A stretch of DNA of 64,000 bases, taken from the NCBI GenBank assembly GCA_028564925.1, contig CM053030.1, positions 2,701,061 through 2,765,060 of the forward strand, given 5' to 3'. Both the position numbers and the translations under genes were made by a program. Shown one piece after another: positions 63,301 to 64,000 of the stretch. The notes under the pieces were generated by a model. That model worked only from the letters and a program-made list of their open reading frames with translations, made no database searches and had not been told where the DNA came from. Source of the DNA: Lithobates sylvaticus (taxonomy: Eukaryota > Chordata > Amphibia > Anura > Ranidae). The number at the start of each line of letters is the position of its first letter. The stretch's first letter is position 1.

Positions 63301-64000
63301 CTGTCCCCTCTCTATATTGCCCTCTCCTCTGTCCTCTCTCTATATTGTCCTCTCCTCTGTCCCCTCTCTATATTGTCCTCTCCTCTGTCCCCTCTCTATA
63401 TTGTCCTCTCCTCTGTCCCCTCTCTATATTGTCCTCTCCTCTGTCCCCTCTCTATATTGTCCTCTCCTCTGTCCCCTCTCTATATTGTCCTCTCCTCTGT
63501 CCCCTCTCTATATTGTCCTCTCCTCTGTCCCCTCTCTATATTGTCCTCTCCTCTGTCCTCTCTCTATATTGCCCTCTCCTCTGTCCTCTCTCTATACTGT
63601 CCTCTCCTCTGTCCCCTCTCTATATTGCCCTCTCCTCTGTCCCCTCTCTATATTGCCCTCTCCTCTGTCCCCTCTCTATATTGCCCTCTCCTCTGTCCCC
63701 TCTCTATATTGCCCTCTCCTCTGTCCCCTCTCTATGTTGTCCTCTCCTCTGTCCTCTCTCTATATTGTCCTCTCCTCTGTCCCCTCTCTATATTGACCTC
63801 TCCTCTGTCCCCTCTCTATATTGTCCTCTCCTCTGTCCCCTCTCTATATTGTCCTCTCCTCTCCTCTGTCCTCTCTCTATATTGTCCTCTCCTCTGTCCC
63901 CTCTCTATATTGTCCTCTCCTCTCCTCTGTCCCCTCTCTATATTGCCCTCTCCTCTGTCCTCTCTCTATATTGTCCTCTCCTCTGTCCTCTCTCTATATT
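60380..64000. repeat. 28-bp pyrimidine minisatellite, about 129 units, to window end
   Basis: Unit: CTCTCTATATTGTCCTCTCC followed by TCTGTCCC; common variants have GTCCTCTCTC, GCCCTC or ATGTTG. The array runs off the right edge. A 1102-codon + frame (60488-63796) cycles through three readings (SPLYIVLSS, LYCPLLCP, LSILSSPL) because 28 is not a multiple of three and the pyrimidine strand has almost no stops. Not a gene. Confidence 0.97.

Noticed and set aside
60488-63796. 1102-codon open frame on the + strand
   Set aside because: It is a stop-free pyrimidine repeat of 28 bp read through all three phases; low complexity, intronic and truncated by a single TGA in a variant unit.

Overview
The window looks like nuclear DNA from an anuran amphibian, most likely a ranid (true frog). 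Three clean exons on the + strand encode the transmembrane core of an ERG-type voltage-gated potassium channel (KCNH2/KCNH6 group), with vertebrate splice sites and phases. The dispersed repeats are of kinds I associate with ranid genomes: TIR elements starting ATGCCCCGTACACACG, a repeat with 'GGCATGGGGTCCCC' ends, and Tc1 remnants shared by frogs and fishes. The species call is inference from repeat style, not a database match.

The only recognisable host gene is this channel. Exon A (36819-37244) encodes the pre-S1 segment to the end of S3. Exon B (51294-51696) encodes S4, S5, turret, pore and most of S6. Exon C (57184-57383) encodes the end of S6 and the start of the C-linker. They correspond to human KCNH2 exons 6, 7 and 8; all donors and acceptors are GT/AG, the frame is intact across both junctions, and no frame-breaking change is seen. 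Earlier exons (PAS/N-terminal part) and later exons (cyclic-nucleotide-binding homology domain) are not in the window, so the upstream intron is at least 36.8 kb and the last intron at least 6.6 kb. The intron between A and B is about 14.0 kb and that between B and C about 5.5 kb.

About two thirds of the window is tandem repeat: at least 17 unrelated minisatellite arrays with periods from 10 to about 100 bp. In order: 61 bp (1-9340), about 35-40 bp (9440-9700), 29 bp (10100-15510), 25 bp C-rich (16535-17850), 40 bp C-rich (18140-20615), a telomere-like 19 bp unit (21870-25790), arrays inside transposons (29413-29812, 30655-30940, 32575-32735), 97 bp (34440-35260), 66 bp (35771-36682), 40 bp (38105-41925), 54/60 bp (42250-44290), 55 bp with CCAAT boxes (44565-46700), 27 bp C-rich (47340-48870), 27-30 bp G-rich (48885-51060), 10 bp TCCACCGCCC-like (57450-60365) and 28 bp pyrimidine (60380 to the window end). 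Several have higher-order periods. The very long open frames in this DNA are by-products of repeats without stop codons, not genes.

Between the arrays lie DNA transposons: two Tc1/mariner remnants, a hAT-type element with an 8-bp target duplication, three elements sharing TAGACATGTGC ends (two with perfect 8-bp duplications), two copies of one ~420-520 bp TIR family, a palindromic foldback composite, and a region (52840-56790) where a ~100 bp satellite has been entered repeatedly by MITEs. Long pure G runs (74, 65 and 50 G) and indel-ridden stretches of otherwise regular arrays suggest consensus error in parts of the assembly.
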